From Saccharothrix sp. ALI-22-I (lineage in GTDB: Bacteria; Actinomycetota; Actinomycetes; Mycobacteriales; Pseudonocardiaceae), in contig NZ_MTQP01000069.1 of NCBI RefSeq assembly GCF_001984175.1, forward strand, positions 1 through 64,000: 64,000 nt of DNA, in the 5' to 3' direction. Shown in pieces: positions 62,358 to 64,000 of this stretch. A program made the translations under genes and the position numbers. Position 1 is the stretch's first letter; every line of letters starts with the position of its first letter. The notes under the pieces were generated by a model. That model was not told the DNA's origin. It saw only the letters and a program-made list of their open reading frames with translations, and did not search any database.

Positions 62358-63608
62358 TCAGGAAATACCGCCGTTGCAACCGGAATCCTGGACGCCGCCC
62401 TGAATCCAGGGCAGGTTCACCTTCCGGAAGGCGATCGAGCGGTGTGACGTCGAGCTCGACGACGTGTTCTCGTTCACCTCGATCAACGCGCCGACGTGGA
62501 AGTCGGCGGTCTTGGTGATGCTGGAGTAGCCGCCCTCCCGGTAGCTGCCGCCCTCACCCGGCAGCGGCGCGTCCGAGAACGGACGGCTGTAGCTCCAGGT
62601 CCGTCCTTCGTCCTCGCTCATCCGGATGCGCATCTTGGTGCGGGTCTCGGTGCTGGCCGAGTTCACGAACGCCAGCCGGGCCGGCGCGTCGGCGTTGTAG
62701 CGCATGGTCGAGCCCTCGTTCACCGGGTCGAGCAGGCAACTGGCCGCGGCGAACGGCCGGAAGCCCGATTCGATGGTGCCGCGGGTGACCCAACGCCGTT
62801 CCTGGATCGCCGCGGTCGTGGACGTCGGCCGGTCGTTGCGGTACAGCTCGCCGTTCGACAACTCCAGCACGGTGGACTCGCCGGTCTGCTCCATCGCGGC
62901 GCCCGTCGTGGTCTCCAGCACCGCCGACTTCCACGTCACGCCGTGGTCGTCGCTGTAGATGTTGCGGTGCTGGGCGGGGATGACCAGGCGGCCCGCGTTC
63001 TTGTAGGTGGTCTGGATGCCGACCCCCGGTCCGATCGCGTCCCAGTTCCAGCTCCGGCCGTTGGCCGACGTCCTGGGCTTCAGGGTCTCGGACATGTTCA
63101 CCGGAGACGCCCAGGTGTTGCCGTTGTCGGTGCTGGAGGTGAGCCACACCTGCCGGTCGTCCCAGGAGTCGACCGGCGAGTGGCCTTCGGGCTGGTAGTT
63201 GAGGAACAGCCAGATCTTGTTGTTGGAGCGGTCCACGACGGCGGTCGGGTTGCCCCACGTGCCCTGCCCGGCGCCGACCACCTCGGACAGCCTCGACCAG
63301 GTGGCGCCGTTGTCGTCGGAGACCTTGTAGACCAGGTTGATGTTGCCGAAGTCGGCGTTGTTCGCGGCACGCCCCTCGGCGAAGGCGATGAGCCGGTTGG
63401 TGTTCGTGCGGATCAACGACGGGATGCGGAAGGAGTGGTACCTGATCCCGTTGAGCAGGTCGTCGCCCCCGCCATCAAAGATGATCTTTTCCGAGTGCGA
63501 CTGCGCCGCCGCCTCGACCTGCCCCGCCGACACCGGTACCGCAGATACCGGTACCGCGGTGGCGGCCAGCAGGGCGACGACCACGCCGCAAATCCGTAAC
63601 AGCGACAT
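62358..63608 (-). CDS. Secreted sialidase (GH33-type, BNR repeats)
   Basis: A 416-residue exported glycosidase. Signal peptide about 1-30; then IRYHSFRIPSLIRTNTNRLI with the FRIP motif and the first catalytic arginine, LIAFAEGRAANNADFGNINL, and four Asp-box repeats: SDDNGATWS, STDNGNTWA, SDDHGVTWK and SEDEGRTWS. The second arginine and the Glu of the active site are in the expected middle region (GESTVLELSNGELYRNDR). It cleaves terminal sialic acid outside the cell. ATG 63608 with GGGAGAG upstream. Two cysteines (SCLLD and the last SGCNGG) may form a disulfide. Confidence 0.88.
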   Translation of the reverse strand: MSLLRICGVVVALLAATAVPVSAVPVSAGQVEAAAQSHSEKIIFDGGGDDLLNGIRYHSFRIPSLIRTNTNRLIAFAEGRAANNADFGNINLVYKVSDDNGATWSRLSEVVGAGQGTWGNPTAVVDRSNNKIWLFLNYQPEGHSPVDSWDDRQVWLTSSTDNGNTWASPVNMSETLKPRTSANGRSWNWDAIGPGVGIQTTYKNAGRLVIPAQHRNIYSDDHGVTWKSAVLETTTGAAMEQTGESTVLELSNGELYRNDRPTSTTAAIQERRWVTRGTIESGFRPFAAASCLLDPVNEGSTMRYNADAPARLAFVNSASTETRTKMRIRMSEDEGRTWSYSRPFSDAPLPGEGGSYREGGYSSITKTADFHVGALIEVNENTSSSSTSHRSIAFRKVNLPWIQGGVQDSGCNGGIS

Positions 63609-63703
63609 CCGCGCTCTCCCAAGTTGCGCTCGGACGAAACTTGCAACCCAAGATATCCAAGATCTCGAAAATTTGTAACCGCCCGCCGACTCGGGCAGGG
63701 CCC

Positions 63704-64000
63704 TCACTGGGCCGCCACACCACCGGCGGAAGCCACGGCGGGACCGGCGGAGGTGCGGGCTCGCCTGGTCGGCCGCCTGCGGATGATCCATTCCGCGACG
63801 GCGACGTTGATCACCCAGCCCGCGCCCAGGAGCAGTGTCCTGGTCACCCCGTCGGCGTCGCCGACGAGCAGTATCCAGAACAAGGTGACCACCGCCTGAG
63901 TGCCCGCGCCTTGGGCGATCGCGTAACCGCGGATCATCCACGCGCGGTGCCGGGCGACGTTCCGCCGCCGGATCGCGGCGACGCCGAGGACGAACGACAG
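63704..64000 (-). CDS. DUF2306-type membrane protein, C-terminal part (cut by window edge)
   Basis: Ninety-eight residues are visible, from LSFVLGVAAIRRRNVARHRA at the edge through WMIRGYAIAQGAGTQAVVTL and a last helix to a basic tail and stop. AxRRRdvarHRaWMIRxYA is the hallmark of DUF2306 predicted membrane proteins. Function unknown. The gene begins outside the window; the 95 bp between it and the sialidase gene carry the latter's promoter. Confidence 0.7.
   Translation of the reverse strand: MSFVLGVAAIRRRNVARHRAWMIRGYAIAQGAGTQAVVTLFWILLVGDADGVTRTLLLGAGWVINVAVAEWIIRRRPTRRARTSAGPAVASAGGVAAQ

Overview
The window is GC-rich DNA with frequent GTG/TTG starts, translational overlaps of the GTGA/ATGA type, a furA-katG pair, CBM2-bearing secreted hydrolases and many TetR/MFS pairs. 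This points to a filamentous actinomycete, probably of the Pseudonocardiales (Saccharothrix/Lentzea/Actinosynnema type); the genus is inference. I recognised no rRNA, tRNA or CRISPR array.

Layout. 1-3.2 kb: 5' end of threonine synthase (minus) and a divergent cysC-cysD-cysN sulfate-activation operon making APS and PAPS. 3.2-8.7 kb: an unidentified gene remnant, furA-katG with its conserved promoter and terminator, and an ABC exporter behind a perfect 26-bp palindrome. 8.9-12.2 kb: a von Willebrand A-like protein coupled to a probably frameshifted ARPP-2-type gene, and an EF-hand protein. 12.4-16.4 kb: HxlR regulator with divergent quinone-reductase-like SDR and operator, a small membrane protein, a secreted pectate lyase and a DUF305 lipoprotein. 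16.5-21.7 kb: solute:sodium symporter, ECF sigma factor and small membrane protein on minus; DUF3311, a hypothetical and a CstA-type carbon-starvation/pyruvate transporter on plus. 22-30.5 kb: drug-efflux pairs (DHA2 MFS, TetR plus MMPL, QsdR-type TetR plus MFS), a spermidine-synthase-like protein and a septum-formation-type membrane protein.

30.5-40.2 kb: the main biosynthetic locus. A fatty-acyl-AMP ligase, a secreted antigen-85/esterase-like hydrolase, an MFS exporter and a regulator read left; a 2188-residue type I polyketide synthase reads right. The synthase has an N-terminal ACP of the Pks13 kind, KS, AT, DH, KR, ACP, a second carrier-like domain lacking its serine, and a thioesterase. 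The plausible logic is acyl-AMP loading, extension and reduction, thioesterase release, export and extracellular acyl transfer. Directly behind the PKS two gene fragments (lipase and PucR-type regulator) are fused, marking a deletion.

40.8-51.4 kb: secreted hydrolases: a cutinase/polyester-hydrolase homologue, a second alpha/beta hydrolase, a 134-bp MITE-like element, a truncated TetR gene, a sigma factor fused to a zinc-finger, membrane and extracellular region, then a hemicellulose set (CE1-CBM2, CBM2-GH62, GH30-CBM2) with LacI-type operator candidates. 51.6-54.2 kb: a decayed zone with a truncated Cys/Met-metabolism PLP gene, an aminoglycoside-phosphotransferase C-terminus, an alpha/beta hydrolase and an IS630 relic bounded by 15-bp inverted repeats.

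54.2-59.7 kb: a probable copper/BlaI-type regulon. Four dyads of the form TACTAT-N5-ATAGTA precede a DedA-like/DUF3152 divergent pair, a DUF6153-DUF305 operon, a truncated blaI and a broken multicopper oxidase; two CsoR-like ATACCC-N5-GGGTAT sites precede DUF6153 and a CopZ-like chaperone. A second, intact BlaI-family gene is followed by a truncated M56 peptidase gene. 59.8-64 kb: TetR plus divergent MFS exporter, an NlpC/P60 C-terminal fragment, a secreted sialidase and a DUF2306-type membrane protein cut by the right edge.
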